Part shown: positions 1 to 11,044 of the stretch, one piece after another
How the letters are laid out: every line of letters starts with the position of its first letter
How positions within the stretch are numbered: position 1 is the stretch's first letter
NCBI GenBank assembly: GCA_950022655.1
Contig: OX465592.1
Coordinates: 2,844,623 to 2,908,622 of the forward strand
Direction: 5' to 3'
Origin: Alentia gelatinosa
Taxonomy: Eukaryota > Annelida > Polychaeta > Phyllodocida > Polynoidae
Length of the DNA: 64,000 bases
The notes under the pieces: model-generated
The model's input: only the letters and a program-made list of their open reading frames with translations
What the model was told of the DNA's origin: nothing
Database searches by the model: none
Made by a program: the position numbers and the translations under genes

Positions 1-350
1 AGTCTGTCAGGCGTTAGGACAAGTCTTTGATTCCCGAGTCTGTCAGGCGTTAGGACAAGTCTTTGATTCCCGAGTCTGTCAGGCGTTAGGACAAGTCTTT
101 GAATCCCGGCCCTGTCAGGCGTTAGGAGAAGACTTTGAATCCCAGCCCTGTCAGGCGTTAGGACAAGTCTTTGAATCCCGGCCCTGTCAGGCGTTAGGAC
201 AAGTCTTTGATTCCCGAGTCTGTCAGGCGTTAGGAGAAGTCTTTGAATCCCGGCCCTGTCAGGCGTTAGGAGAAGTCTTTGAATCCCGGCCCTGTCAGGC
301 GTTAGGACAAGTCTTTGAATCCCGGCCCTGTCAGGCGTTAGGAGAAGCCC
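1..350. repeat. 36-bp minisatellite, about 9.7 copies
   Basis: Head-to-tail copies of a 36-bp unit that contains TGTCAGGCGTTAGGA and AAGTCTTTGA. The array is cut by the left edge of the window. The variants (AGTCTG or GCCCTG start, TTCCCG or ATCCCG end) are interspersed. Related single sequences with GGGCCTGTCAGGCATTAGG occur near 25510, so the unit derives from a dispersed sequence. Confidence 0.95.
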
Positions 351-479
351 ACATGTTGCAAAGTAGTTTTCTTTCTTATTTACGTCCATACTCAAAAACC
401 TGGGCAAGTCTACCCTAACCCCACCCCTACACCACACGTGCCGACTAGTGTCATTGGACAGTGATATTATTGGCGCTAT

Positions 480-2310
480 CTTCAATTTCCTGGAGGATAA
501 TGGCAGAACTAGCAATCACTCTGTGCCCTATATCATCGCCCTAACCCATTTTCTCTACCTAACCCTTGATGTATCAGCCCATGGGTATTTTATTTATCAT
601 TGGGGGCAAGATGGCCATCTCCATAGCTCAATAGCTATGTGCCCTATATCACTGGCACAACTCACTTTCTCTCCCCAATCCCTTGATGTACCAGGCCACC
701 CTGTTAAGTGTTTAGAGGCAAGATGGCTGCTTCCATAGCGCAATAGCTATGTGCCCTGTATCACCAACCTAACTCATTTTATACCCAATCCCTGATGTAC
801 CAGGGTTCCCACCTAGTACTATGTGTCAGAAGGGGGCCGCCTCCATAACACTATAGCTACGTGCCCTATATCACTGGCCCAACTCTCCTTCTCTACCTCC
901 ATATCACAACAGCTATGTGCCCTATATGACCGGCCCAAGTCACTTTCTCTCTCCAATCCTTGATATACCAGGTCACCTGGTATTTCATTTAGCGGTGGTG
1001 GGCAAGATGGCCGCTACCATAGCGCATTAGCTATGTGCCCAATTCACTTTCTCTTTATAACTCCTGATGTACCTGGCCACCCTGGGTATTTTATCTAGTG
1101 TTAGGGGAGGGGAGATGGCTGCTTCCATAACACAATAGCTATGTGCCCAACTCACTTTCTCTCCCCAGCCCCTTGATGTACCAGGTTTAACACCTAGTAT
1201 CTTATTTAGTGTCGGAGGGGGGCAAGATGGCTGCGTCCATAACACAACAGATATGTGCCTTATAATACCAACCCAACTCACTTTCTCTACCAAGCCCCTT
1301 GATGTACCTTGTATTTTATTTAGCGGTGGGGGGCAAGATGGCCGCCTCCATAGCGCATTAGCTATTTGCCCAAGTCATTTTCTCTTTATGTCTCTTGATG
1401 TACCAGGCCACCCTGGGTATTTTGTTTGTAATTTCTTCGTTCCGATGGACCTGTCGAGGATCCCTGGGTATTTTATTTAGCGGTGGTGGGCAAGATGGCT
1501 GCTTCCATAGCGCAATAGCTATGTGCCCTGTATCACCAACCCAACTCACTTTATCTACCCAATCCCTGATGTACCAGGGTTCCCACCTAGTATTTTGTGT
1601 CAGAAGGGGGCCGCCTCCATAACACTATAGCTACGTGCCCTATATCACTGGCCCAACTCTCCTTCTCTACCTCCATAGCACAACAGCTATGTGCCCTATA
1701 TGACCGGCCCAAGTCACTTTCTCTCTCCAATCCTTGATATACCAGGTCAACTGGTATTTCATTTAGCGGTGGTGGGCAAGATGGCCGCCTCCATAGCGCA
1801 TTAGCTATGCGCCCAAGTCACTTTCTCTTTATAACTCCTGATGTACCTGGCCACCCTGGGTATTTTATTTAGTGTTAGGGGAGGGGAGATGGCTGCTTCC
1901 ATAACACAATAGCTATGTGCCCAACTCACTTTCTCTCCCCAGCCCCTTGATGTACCAGGTTTAACACCTAGTATCTTATTTAGTGTCGGAGGGGGGCAAG
2001 ATGGCTGCGTCCATAGCACAACAGATATGTGCCTTATAATACCAACCCAACTCACTTTCTCTCCCCAGCCCCTTGATGTACCTTGTATTTTATTTAGCGG
2101 TGGTGGGCAAGATGGCCGCTACCATAGCGCATTAGCTATGCGCCCAAGTCACTTTCTCTTTATAACTCTTGATATACCTGGCCACCCTGGATATTTTATT
2201 TAGCGGTGGTGGGCAAGATGGCCGCTTCCATAGCACAATAGCTATATGCCCTATATCACCGGCCCGACTCACTTTCTCCACCCAATCCCTTGATGTACCA
2301 GGCCACCCCT
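480..2310. repeat. Degenerate tandem repeat with a 774-bp higher-order duplication
   Basis: About fifteen diverged units of roughly 100-130 bp. Each contains GGGCAAGATGGC, a segment near CATAGCGCAATAGCTATG, CCCAACTCACTTTCTCT and TTGATGTACCAGG. Corresponding points near 801/1575, 967/1741 and 1301/2075 are all 774 bp apart, so about 720-1430 and 1494-2204 form a recent tandem duplication. Short ORFs here carry repeat-unit peptides only. One stray unit lies near 57080-57130. Confidence 0.9.
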
Positions 2311-2316
2311 GTGTGG

Positions 2317-2445
2317 GGTGTGAGGTCGGGCGGGGTGCGGGCGGGGTGCGGGCGGGGTGCAGGCGGGGAGCGGGCGGGGTGCGGGCGGGGTGCGGGCGGG
2401 GTGCGGGCGGGGAGGGGGCGGGGAGCGGGCGGGGAGGGGCGGTCA
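2317..2445. repeat. G-rich short-period minisatellite
   Basis: Runs of GCGGGCGGGGT and close variants, about 10 bp long, directly follow the preceding repeat. The G tracts of three to five could form G-quadruplexes on the plus strand. The long ORFs here on both strands come from base composition. Confidence 0.85.
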
Positions 2446-2954
2446 CTTTATGGTCGGCGGCCCGTCTGATGCTGACCGCTGAGCGGCAGGTGAGGCCTTT
2501 GATCCCTCCAGGTGTGACCACTCTCGGCTGTGTGTGTCCAAACCCGGGGCTTTGATTGAGGCATCAATAGCCGTCAATCGCAGGGCACCCTACAAAGTAT
2601 ATGAGGCTTTGAGTACGTGGGCCTGGCTCAAGTGTTACGGTTCTGCCTTTCAGGGGAGGAGGGTGATTGTGATCCAAATGACCTTTCACTGGGGCGATAA
2701 GAAGGGGTTTTTGTCGGCGGCATCTGTTTTATGAGGCCATATCATAGCCCGATGAAATCCGTCGGAGGAAATTACATGTATGGTTGCTTTATGTGGGATG
2801 TTATAAATGGTCAGGAGGAATTAGGATTTACTTGATGTTATGGCAAGTTGTTGGGGTATAAATTCTGTGATTATTGTATTGTAATTATACAACGTTATAC
2901 ACGGAAATAGAGTTTGCCATATATGGTCATATGCAAAGTGGTTGGCACTTGAAA
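2446..2954. other. Stretch with no recognisable gene
   Basis: Mixed-composition DNA. I see no splice-bounded coding sequence, no repeat unit and no RNA gene in it. Confidence 0.5.
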
Positions 2955-3199
2955 AGGGAGCGTAAACAAACTTTGGAAGTATGTCTCTTTAGAAATTGGC
3001 AAACCCCTTGTGTAGCAACTGTATAACATTCTATGCAGTGCAGTTAAGACTTGAATATCCAGGCGCATGAGCTCTGCATTTGTATCCCATTTGATGAGTT
3101 ACAAATGCTGCAGGCTGAGGTGTGGCATTAGATGCAGCGCAGCCTTGGTGGACTATTTTGCATTGATATACTTCCACAATCAGTTTGTTTACGCTCCCT
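2955..3199. mobile_element. MITE-like element with 18-bp perfect inverted termini
   Basis: AGGGAGCGTAAACAAACT at 2955-2972 is the exact reverse complement of 3182-3199. A weaker match continues inward (GGAAGTAT against ATACTTCC). The 245-bp body has no ORF of note. This is a non-autonomous DNA transposon by structure; I could not define a clear target-site duplication and the superfamily is unknown. Confidence 0.75.
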
Positions 3200-3314
3200 A
3201 AAATGAAACCCTGTTTTCGCGTATATCGTCCCCTGTCCTGCTAGTTTTGATCTATATCTGGGTAAATATGCCGCTGTAAAGGACGTTGCGATATTGAATA
3301 TTACATATATCTTA

Positions 3315-3545
3315 AGTGGAATTCACACGGTGGGATTCATGTACATCAAAGGGTTCATAATCTCATGAGATTCTGTTACCTTTTAGGGGTAAATGTCGCC
3401 AACAATTGCAAGGGGAAAACATGGTAATGGAACCCTACAATTTAGACGAAGAAATTGTGTTGGAATACAGAATCTTATTAGGGTTTGTCTCAGACAAATA
3501 CCCTGTGAGGTACATGGATCCCATCGTGGGAATCCCACTCAAACC
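3315..3545. mobile_element. Foldback element, family A
   Basis: The left end reads GTGGAATTCACACGGTGGG and continues into GATTCATGTAC. The right end is the inverted, slightly diverged copy, ending in ATCCCATCGTGGGAATCCCAC. Other copies lie at 24815-25155 and 28150-28520, and a terminal segment of the same family is expanded into a 46-bp array at 17075-17560. Confidence 0.75.
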
Positions 3546-3635
3546 ATATGTAACAAGAAGTTAACTGTTTCCAGGCAAGAATACTCCAGCTCTCGAAGGA
3601 CAAGAATGCCTCATGACATTATTATGTGAAGGGCC

Positions 3636-4086
3636 TTTAAGGGCGTCCACAAACCACGATAGGACCCAGATATACCCATATTAGGGTTGATTTTTGTCCT
3701 GACAATGGCTTCCCGACAAGGTCCACGATGGGCCTACGATTGGAGGCCTTGTCATAGTTGGTGGACTCCAATTCTCGACAAGAGTCTATAACAAGGCCAC
3801 GACAAGGCCACAATTGGAAGCTTGTCGGGAGCCTTCTGACAAGGCTTCGACAACATCGAGCATGTTCAATTTTTCCCAAGACTGGACCGTTGTCGTGGAG
3901 TGTCATGGCGTGTCGGGAGCGTGTCGCAGAGGTCTAAGATAGGAAATTTTGGAGGACCGTGCATTTCCTGACATGCCCCGACAATGCTGTCGTAAAGCCC
4001 CCCTTCTTGCGACAAGGCGCCGATTAGAACTTTCTTGTCGGCTCTTGTCGTAGTCTTGTCGTGGTCGGTGGACGCCCTCCTTAAGA
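3636..4086. mobile_element. Foldback element rich in GACAAGG/CTTGTC
   Basis: Ends are imperfect inverted repeats (TTTAAGGGCGTCCAC on the left, GTGGACGCCCTCCTTAAG on the right). The interior is full of short motifs such as CGACAAGGC and GCCTTGTC on both strands, so it can fold extensively. There is no credible coding sequence. Confidence 0.65.
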
Positions 4087-4329
4087 TTCTGTTTTTCTAT
4101 CGTAGTGCGTCGTAGCACGTCGGTGAAGAAAGGTCAATGAAACTCTACTATAAGATTTAGATAGCTTTTGATAATAATGAGTGCACGAATACAAGGATGC
4201 ATAGGCATCTTTAATTAGAATATGTTCTATTGATTTGAGCTAGTTTATTCCCTGAATTGATATAAGGCGACGTTTATGATATGAGAATTAGAGTACTCTA
4301 GGAAATCTTTAGTCATGAACGGGGAATAC

Positions 4330-4668
4330 ATACACAATATTGACTGGTTTCAGATACAAGCGGCCGTATGCTCCAAGGAGTTGACGCGTAGTAATATTCG
4401 AGCGTGAGCGAGGATATTGCGCAGAGTCAACTCCGAGGAGCATACAACCGCTTTTTTTCTGAAACCAGTCTATATTGTATTTATTATCCACCTTTTCTGG
4501 GCAAGTGGCATGTCGATATCAGTTCATTTGAGTTATGCACTATTTTCCCGTACGCACTATTTTTCTGTATGCGCCATCCGGAGGATACAACAAATCCGTA
4601 TGCGCTGGGTATGTCAATACAAACTCCTTATGTGTTTTCTATGGACACTTTGTATTAGGTGGACAATA
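4330..4668. mobile_element. Foldback element, family B (complete-looking copy)
   Basis: Arms of about 55 bp (GACTGGTTTCAGATACAAGC and CCGTATGCTCC) are inverted around a short centre that starts with GTTGACGCGTAGTAATAT at 4380. A flank on the right contains TATGTGTTTTCTATGGACAC and ends near GGTGGACAATAAA. Copies: 10383-10512, 27015-27370, 32030-32450 (inverted) and a partial one at 36305-36415. ORFs here recur only because the element recurs. Confidence 0.8.
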
Positions 4669-4949
4669 AAAAGGGTGACACTTATCAACGAGTATAGATC
4701 TATACTCGTTGCACTTATGGAGGGCAACTTCCCAAAAGCAGGACCCACAACCTACAGAAGACATTAGTAGACATCCACTTAGCGACTAATATTGCGAAGG
4801 GAAATCTTTGATGAATCGGAACATGCATGAGATTGCAAGAGGCCAGAAGACAGTGGCGTCAGAATAGGGGGGGCAGGGGGAGCGGCCGCCCCCCCACTTT
4901 TTTGCCACCCAAAAAAAAGTCAGCACCTTCAAATTTAACTGAATCAAGT

Positions 4950-5575
4950 GTAAAAACTGTCGTGATTTTTCACCATGGAAAAGTGTCAAAGTCTGACTCT
5001 TTAGCGTACAATGATGGCTAAACCCTGACTTTTCACTGTGGTAAAATATCAAAGTCTAACTATTTAGCGTGCAATTAGGGCTAAACTCTGACTTTTCACC
5101 ATGGCAAAGTGTCAAAGTCTGACTCTTTAGTGTACAATGATGGCTAAACCCTGACTTTTCACTGTGGTAAAATATCAAAGTCTAACTATTTAGCGTGCAA
5201 TTAGGGCTAAACTCTGACTTTTCACAGCGGTAAAATATCAAAATCTGACTCTTTAGCATGCAAAGATGGCTAAGCCCTGACTTTTCACCATGGAAATATG
5301 TCAGAGTCTGACCTTTTACTGTGCAGTGATGGCTAAACCCTGACTTTTCACTGTGGTAAAATATCAAAGTCTGACTCTTTAATGTGCAATGTTGGCTAAG
5401 ACATGACTTTTCACCATGGTAAAATATCAAAGTCTGACCTTTTACAGTGCAAAGATGGCTAAGCCCTGACTTTCCACAGTGGAAAATGATCAAAGTCTGA
5501 TTCTCTAGCATGCAATTAGGGCTAAGCCCTGATTTTTTCCCATGGTAAGACATCAAAGTGTGACTCTTTAGCGTG
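4950..5575. repeat. 63-bp tandem array inside the hAT-like element
   Basis: About ten units of the form CTGACTTTTCAC, a TGTGG or CATGG variant, TCAAAGTCTGACT, TTTAGCGTGCAAT and GGCTAA. Alternating variants give a 126-bp higher-order period at the left end. One or two more units follow the SINE at 5988-6060, which shows that the SINE landed inside the array. The 162-aa minus-strand ORF here is only the repeat read through. Confidence 0.9.
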
Positions 5576-5587
5576 CAATAATGGCTA

Positions 5588-5987
5588 TGGTTGGTTGGTT
5601 GGTTTGATTTAAGTCCAGTCAACCATTGCAGGTTCTCACCAGACTTTCTCAAGGTTCTTTTACACCACAAGGGTGGTGATCAAATCTATGAAATTAATTT
5701 AGGTGGAAACCTCACCCCTACACATTTACCGAGGTGAGAGTTCTTTTACTTCCCACACCACATAGACATGGTATGAGAAGGATTGGCCTTTGATATAGCA
5801 GTAAATCTACCACTGCTGGGGGTGAAGGAGAAAAGTGGCTGCAGTGGTACCCGAAACAACAAAGTCTGACAACCTCTTTACCACTGAGCTAACTCCCTAC
5901 CCCGGTCGCTTTTGTTATGCTTGCATGCAAGCATATCCAGTCTGCACCACGAGTAGGCAAGGCGACACTAGGGTGGACAGCAATTAA
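5588..5987 (-). mobile_element. tRNA-derived SINE with 12-bp target duplication
   Basis: The 400-bp insert is flanked by CAATAATGGCTA at 5576-5587 and 5988-5999. On the minus strand it carries a tRNA-like A box (TAGCTCAGTGG, 5881-5891) and a B-box-like GTTTCGGGTACC (5846-5857), and it ends in a (CCAA)n tail at 5588-5605. This architecture is typical of SINEs mobilised by LINEs. About 75 bp, including the palindrome GCTTGCATGCAAGC, precede the tRNA-like part, which is unusual. Confidence 0.8.
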
Positions 5988-6309
5988 CAATAATGGCTAA
6001 GCTCTGACTTTTCACTGTGGGAAAGTGTCAAAGTCTGACTTGACCTAACTGTAACGACCTGACTTTTCTCAGATTTTTCGATGACTTACGGTAAATCCAA
6101 TGGGACAGGTCAATCTCAAAGTCAGACTCAATACCAAGAAAAAAGTCAGCAATTTCTCAGTTCGCCCCCCCACTTTCAAAATGTTCTGACGCCCCTGGAA
6201 TATGAAAAGAATAATGATTCATAAGAAGAAAAAAATCATGGATCTGGTAAATATATATCCTGTCCTTGTAAACACGTTTTTGTTGAGTCACAATGCAGAT
6301 TAAGATCTT

Positions 6310-6640
6310 GGTATAAACATCCATATTCTCAACATTGGGAACTCATACTCAACAGGCTTGCGAGTACGGTAACTCATATTCAATGCGCAATAAACAGAAA
6401 AAATATATCCATGCTAAGATAAAATCAGAAACATATTCGTGACCCCGTTCGCCATCTTGTTTGGAGTGCTTCAGAATATTCGCGTCCATAGGCTTAACAT
6501 TAGCAACTCATACTCAACAGGCTTGCGAGTACGGTAACTCATACTCAATGGGCGATAAACAGATAAATATATCCATGCTAAATTAAAATCAGAAACATAT
6601 ATTCTTGTTCAAGTCCCCATTTGGAGCGGTTTGGAATATT
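6310..6640. repeat. Two tandem copies of a ~165-bp dispersed repeat
   Basis: Both copies contain AACTCATACTCAACAGGCTT, GCGAGTACGGTAACTCATA, AATCAGAAACATAT and CCATCTTG-type or CCCATTTGGAG ends. A third, more diverged copy is at 12380-12540. Confidence 0.75.
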
Positions 6641-6799
6641 CAATTCACTCGGCCATAACCTCGTCCATATTCCAGCGCGTTCCTAACTCGATAGGGACCG
6701 AAACACACACACAAACACACACCAGTTTCTTTCTTAGTACCTTCCTGGCTAGATTAACCCGGCCTGAAGCAGGATAAGCCCATTTAGACAAACCAATAA

Positions 6800-7260
6800 C
6801 TGGCAGCAGATGCCCACTTCACCGCTCCCATCGTCAAACGCCCATTCCCATCCCTCCCGTCGTCCCCACGGCCCGCGACGTCACTCTAATGACGTCATAA
6901 ACACGTGATGATGTCCATAACGAGGCCCGCTCTCTCCCCTGCCATCTGCCGGGCGGCGGGCGTACTAACCATGCTTACGTCACAGGGCCACACGGTAGCC
7001 ACACTGCGCCACTCCGGTTCGGTATGAGTTTGGGTTGCTCACGCGGTGCAGTGTGCACGGTAGCCTTCCGCATCTCGTCCTTATTGGTCGATTGAGAGGC
7101 GCGGAGAGACAAACAAATCAGTAAAACGGAAAGGCGGCGGGTGGGACCGGAGAGAAAGGCTCTTGGTAATGAGGGTTTGGACTGACACGGGGGGCAGAGG
7201 CTCCTGGACAGGAAGTGATTCATCCAGTCATCAGGTGAGCAGCTAGACTTGCCCAAGTCT
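6800..7260. promoter_or_regulatory. GC-rich segment with a CRE palindrome; no gene assigned
   Basis: A CpG-rich stretch contains the palindrome TGACGTCA at 6890-6897, the consensus for CREB/ATF factors, followed by CACGTG. I find no convincing exon beside it; the 93-aa minus-strand ORF lacks recognisable features. It could be a promoter of an unannotated transcript. This rests on composition and motif only. Confidence 0.25.
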
Positions 7261-7369
7261 CTGATTAATAAAGGCTTATCGCATAATTTGTCTTAAAAAA
7301 TTAAAATCCATGTCATTTTCCTGAAAATTTGATATGCATTGCAATGTGTATACATGTAGTTCCTCTATT

Positions 7370-7760
7370 ACAGGATTTTAAATGTAGACCCTTTTCTGTA
7401 TGCCATAGAGACACAGGGACGATGTGGGTCAACTTTACTCAACACTTTGGGATAACCTTGATATTGTCTTAGCAAACAGACTTTAAACATTATTAAACGT
7501 TCAAGTCTTTGATTATTAACTTTCATTGGAGGATTAAAGCTAATCAGGATGGGGTGCATTACAAAATGTATGGTTCCGTTTTATACACATACACCTTAAT
7601 GACTGATTTTCTGTACGAGTGGCAGCAATCTCCGAGCAGTCGACGCCGTTTAATAATCTAGGATCTTAATCATTTCTATATGCCTTAGAGAACCAGGGAT
7701 GATGTGGGTCAACTTTATTCAACACTCGTTGATAACCTTGTAGACGGCTGATATTTTATC
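7370..7760. repeat. Partial copies of MITE family H
   Basis: GATGTGGGTCAACTTTA and CAACACT recur at 7420-7450 and 7700-7730, matching the centre of the element at 42892-43085 in inverted orientation. They are degraded copies with no coding content. Confidence 0.55.
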
Positions 7761-8145
7761 CCACCCCTGGTACAGGTTGTGCCATTGAGTTAACGTTGAA
7801 ATAAAATACGCCACGCTCACCTACGTAAAGTTACACTACTACGCCATGGTGGTGGCAGAGAACGTAGCAACGTAACAACCAATGAACGTCGCGGAAAAAA
7901 AAATAGTTCCGACGCTATTGTTTGAACAATTCAATACATGATTATATTATTGCTTAAAACCGACTGTAAGGTCCGTGTTGGGGGTGAGATAAAAACAGAA
8001 CCGCTTTCGAAACGTATTTTGAACCACTACGCTCACTCGTTTGGATGCTCCGTATCGTCACTCGGCTATGCCTCGTGACGATTACTACGCATCCAAACTC
8101 GTGGCGTAGTGGTTCAAAATACGTTTCTAAAGACAGTTCTGCTTA
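7755..8145. mobile_element. Foldback element, family G
   Basis: The strongest fold is at 8010-8132: CGAAACGTATTTTGAACCAC and CACTCGTTTGGATGC on the left are mirrored as inverted sequence on the right. The left part (CCCCTGGTACAGGTT) matches 29205-29230, where a diverged copy spans about 29205-29560. Confidence 0.65.
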
Positions 8146-8149
8146 AGTC

Positions 8150-8335
8150 TTAGCAAACAGACTTAAACATTATTAAACGATAACCCTTGTGCGAGGTACA
8201 GAAAAGGATCTTAATGTACGAGCCTAGATTACTATAAAACGATAACACTTGTATGAGGTGCAGGAAAAGGGTCGGAGGTGCAGAAAAGGGTCTTCATGTA
8301 CGATCCTAGATTATGAAATGGGCCCCAGGAATATG
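8150..8335. repeat. Further degraded copies of MITE family H
   Basis: TCTTCATGTACGATCCTAGA and GGGCCCCAGG match the right end of the element at 42892-43085. An internal near-duplication (ACGATAACCCTTG, ACGATAACACTTG) suggests two partial copies in tandem. Confidence 0.5.
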
Positions 8336-8635
8336 CTGCACCTTGACCCACTACCTGTAAGTTTTTGACACTCTCCCTGCAGATCTTTGATCTGACCTAG
8401 ACATATGGTTGGAGACTGTGTCCATTCACACTCTTGAAGCTATTTATAAATGGTCATATTTCCTTTTGCGTGTATTTTGAATAAAATAACTATAATTGTA
8501 GACTTTATCATCAATTTAGTGAGCTATGAGTATTTCTTAATAACTATTTCAACTCTCAGATTCTACTAATAAAGAAAGTTGCTTGGTAAGAAAGTGAAAT
8601 TTGTGGACACGATCCTGGTTTAACCATACCAACCT

Positions 8636-8960
8636 CTAAAGCCCGATGCGCTTCTACCGATTAAGGGTTGAACGGTTAGTTTGCAAATCGTATAGAAGTG
8701 GGTGAACTTGTCCCAAGTAAATTATGTAACCCAATCAAGCCCCATTTACCATCGTTCCGTTGTCGGCGACTAGATTTATCAACATTTTGATAAACTTTTC
8801 GCCACCGATTTTGGAACATAGAAACCACAACTTAAAGCCCAATGCCCATCTACCGATTAGGGTTGAACGATTAGCTCGCAAATCGTTGAGAGTCGGTGAA
8901 CTTGTCGCAGGCAAATTACGTAACCCTTCGCTCGACGGGCGGACATCGACACGACTAACT
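8636..8960. repeat. Two partial copies of the PIF-like MITE found at 11045-11423
   Basis: AAAGCCCGATGCGCTTCTAC at 8639 and AAAGCCCAATGCCCATCTAC near 8834 both match the left end of the complete element, including GGGTTGAACG and CTTGTCGCAGGCAAATTACG. The right ends are missing. Confidence 0.65.
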
Positions 8961-8963
8961 TGA

Positions 8964-9164
8964 GTTTGGTTTAGAATTAATCCTACCCCGTACAATAAAT
9001 AAGAAATAACATAAAACTCACCGATAATCAGTGATAATCATTGGTCATTTGACAACTGTATCCCACTAGAGTGATAAATTTCATTTTCCTGCACCGTAGA
9101 CCAAATACAGTCCGCTAATGTTAAGCCTATGGAGTTTTTTTATTAGGGGTAGGATAAAAGGACT
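8964..9164. mobile_element. MITE, family E
   Basis: The left end TTAATCCTACCCCG and right end TTATTAGGGGTAGGATAAAA are inverted repeats. The same ends bound copies at 48413-48560 and 50461-50711, and single ends lie near 18605 and 41690. There is no ORF. Confidence 0.6.
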
Positions 9165-9199
9165 GAGGCCAGTCTAGTGAGGAGGATGTGTATCCTGAG

Positions 9200-9240
9200 A
9201 GCCCCCCCCCCCCCCCCCGCCCCCTCCCCCTCTCCTCAAC
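9200..9240. repeat. Poly-C tract
   Basis: A run of about 18 C followed by a C/T-rich segment. The overlapping 84-aa ORF starts with a proline run produced by this tract and is not credible. Confidence 0.8.
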
Positions 9241-9785
9241 TCCCCCACGTATTGTAACCCAATCACACGTGCCACGGAGGACAATCATCTCACCTTTAAT
9301 TAGTTATCAGGGGTCGTTGATGGTGAGGAGGGGCCCTGGACCAGACGAATCAGCGTCAATACAACCAGCGGGAACCTACCTCATCTGCCATTTAGATGAC
9401 TTCAGCCCGAGCAATTATACTCAGCCTCATTTAGGGGATTAATCTGGTCATAATGATACCCATAATCCTGTATTTACATTGAGAATGATACTTCACTCAA
9501 ATCAATTAAAATCCTCATTTGTTACTAATATTCTGATATTTCTGAATTGAAAATATCTTATATGTACATCTCAAATAAAGAATAAAGGAACATGAACATA
9601 GGAAAGAAAATAGAGCAAATGATTTGGGTAGTTGATAGATAAGTTGGATTATAATGAAGATATTAGTTACTTAAATCATAATATCTTAAAATGTTGACTA
9701 GTTGATATACTCGTATATATGATGTACCTCAAATCAATTAGAATCTTAATTTGTTATTAACATGGTGTGCTTCTCTAAGTTGGTA
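9240..9785. other. Mostly AT-rich stretch, no gene seen
   Basis: Contains repeated short phrases such as CTCAAATCAATTA at 9497 and 9730 and GAATCTTAATTTGTTA against AAATCCTCATTTGTTA, which suggest a decayed direct duplication. I see no exon or RNA gene. Confidence 0.5.
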
Positions 9786-9789
9786 TTAT

Positions 9790-10215
9790 TATCCATGGTA
9801 TACAAAGACCCCATTGAAAATGTATGGGGACTCAGTAAACCACGACCCATTATATCTATTATCCATCGTATACAAAGACCCCATTGAAAATAATTGGGGA
9901 CTCAGTAAACCACAACCCATTGTATAAAACCTGTCAGATACCATAACTGTGGTATACGGATTTAAATCCTTGGAATACGGCCTCAAAACCAAGGTATAAG
10001 GGAAAATAGTCTCTTTGTGCAATAGGACAAAGAAACGTATTTCAACCAAAATAGTCTCTATTGTTATATTCTTCAATATGGCTACTTCTTGGTTCAATTT
10101 ATTCGAAAAGATGGATAATAAATGCCACAAATGATGGTTTTTGTGGAAGGCGGCTCTGTAAACAACCCAATGTTGTGGTTTACAGAGCCGCCTCTCCACA
10201 AAACTATCGATGATT
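9790..10215. mobile_element. Foldback element, family C
   Basis: AAGACCCCATTGAAAAT and GGGGACTCAGTAAACCAC occur twice at the left, then CAGATACCATAACTGTGGTA. At the right, GGCGGCTCTGTAAAC is inverted as GTTTACAGAGCCGCC. A second copy with the same order of motifs lies at 28785-29175. The 163-aa minus-strand ORF is not conserved between the copies. Confidence 0.7.
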
Positions 10216-10382
10216 GTCGACCAGGAAACTTGGTGAATATTTCCGACCAAAATACCTCTGAACAGATTCCATTCAGGCAAACTAACTATGTCTCCATTTA
10301 TTCTAAACTATCGAGATTAACTTTAAGTCGATGTAGCTGAAATTTGTTATCACTTCAATCTCTAGCTTTCTTTTGAAAATAA

Positions 10383-10512
10383 TATACACAATCCTGACTG
10401 GTTTCAGATACAAGCGGTCGTATGCTCTGAGGAGTTGACGCGTAGTAATATCCGAGTGGCAACTCTAAGGAATATATAACCACTTTTATCTGAAACCAGT
10501 CAATATTTTGTA
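10383..10512. mobile_element. Foldback element, family B (core)
   Basis: Inverted arms GACTGGTTTCAGATACAAGC and GATACAAGCGGTCG flank the centre GTTGACGCGTAGTAATAT at 10434-10451. The adjoining 10515-10710 matches the flank seen at 4490-4650. Confidence 0.75.
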
Positions 10513-10706
10513 TATTCTTTTCAGAAGAAAGCTACATTGTATTCGTCATCCACCTTTTCCTCACAAGTGGGGTACGAATATTAGTTCATTTAGGTACGCA
10601 CTATTTTCTCATATTTTTCCACATGCGCCTAGTTTTGCAACCCGGAGTATACAACATATCCATATGCTCTGGGTATGTAGATACACGCTGTCCATGTATT
10701 TTCTAT

Positions 10707-10876
10707 AAGGGCCATTTCCAGTGGATTTTTCGAGTTCCCCTAAAAGCCCACTTCCATTGGCCATCACCGATATACAGTCAGGAACCACCGACGGACCTTT
10801 ACCACTGCTGACACAAAATGATATGGGAACTAAAAAATCTACACCATTTTCGTGGGTAAATGGAAACGGGTCTTAA
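10707..10876. mobile_element. MITE, family L
   Basis: Inverted termini of the type GGGCC..TTTCCA.TGG frame a body with CAGTCAGGAACCACCGA and GGACCTTTACCACTGCTGAC. A closely similar copy is at 30199-30396 and diverged ones at 41378-41486 and 56850-57048. Confidence 0.7.
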
Positions 10877-11044
10877 AGACACTATATAGTAGGTAGGTAA
10901 TAAAATGAAATATGCCATCCATTATTATATTCTATACGACCACAGACGAGGGGAAGGCAAGATATTGTATTCTCGTATCTATGGATGAAGTAAAGGGGAA
11001 GTTATGAAGGATATTTTCCCTTCGGATTCACTGAAGCACAGTTA

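Larger units (their letters stand above)
4851..6197. mobile_element. hAT-like non-autonomous transposon with internal array and nested SINE
   Basis: The termini CAGTGGCGTCAGAA (4851-4864) and, inverted, CAGGGGCGTCAGAA (6184-6197) match at 13 of 14 bases and resemble hAT ends. Both are followed inward by a G/C run ending in CCCCCCCACTTT. I could not find an 8-bp target duplication, so superfamily assignment is inference. The interior is mostly a 63-bp tandem array interrupted by a SINE; no transposase remains. Confidence 0.65.

Noticed and set aside
5182..5670. 162-codon minus-strand ORF with CTLK/GEKSG repeats
   Set aside because: It is the 63-bp array (21 codons per unit) read through, not a zinc-finger or other repeat protein; there is no conserved Cys/His pattern.
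5846..5891. tRNA gene on the minus strand
   Set aside because: Only A- and B-box-like segments are present, with no cloverleaf; the 12-bp duplication and (CCAA)n tail show that it is a SINE.
9789..10280. 163-codon minus-strand ORF
   Set aside because: It spans a foldback element; the second copy of that element at 28785-29175 does not keep the frame.
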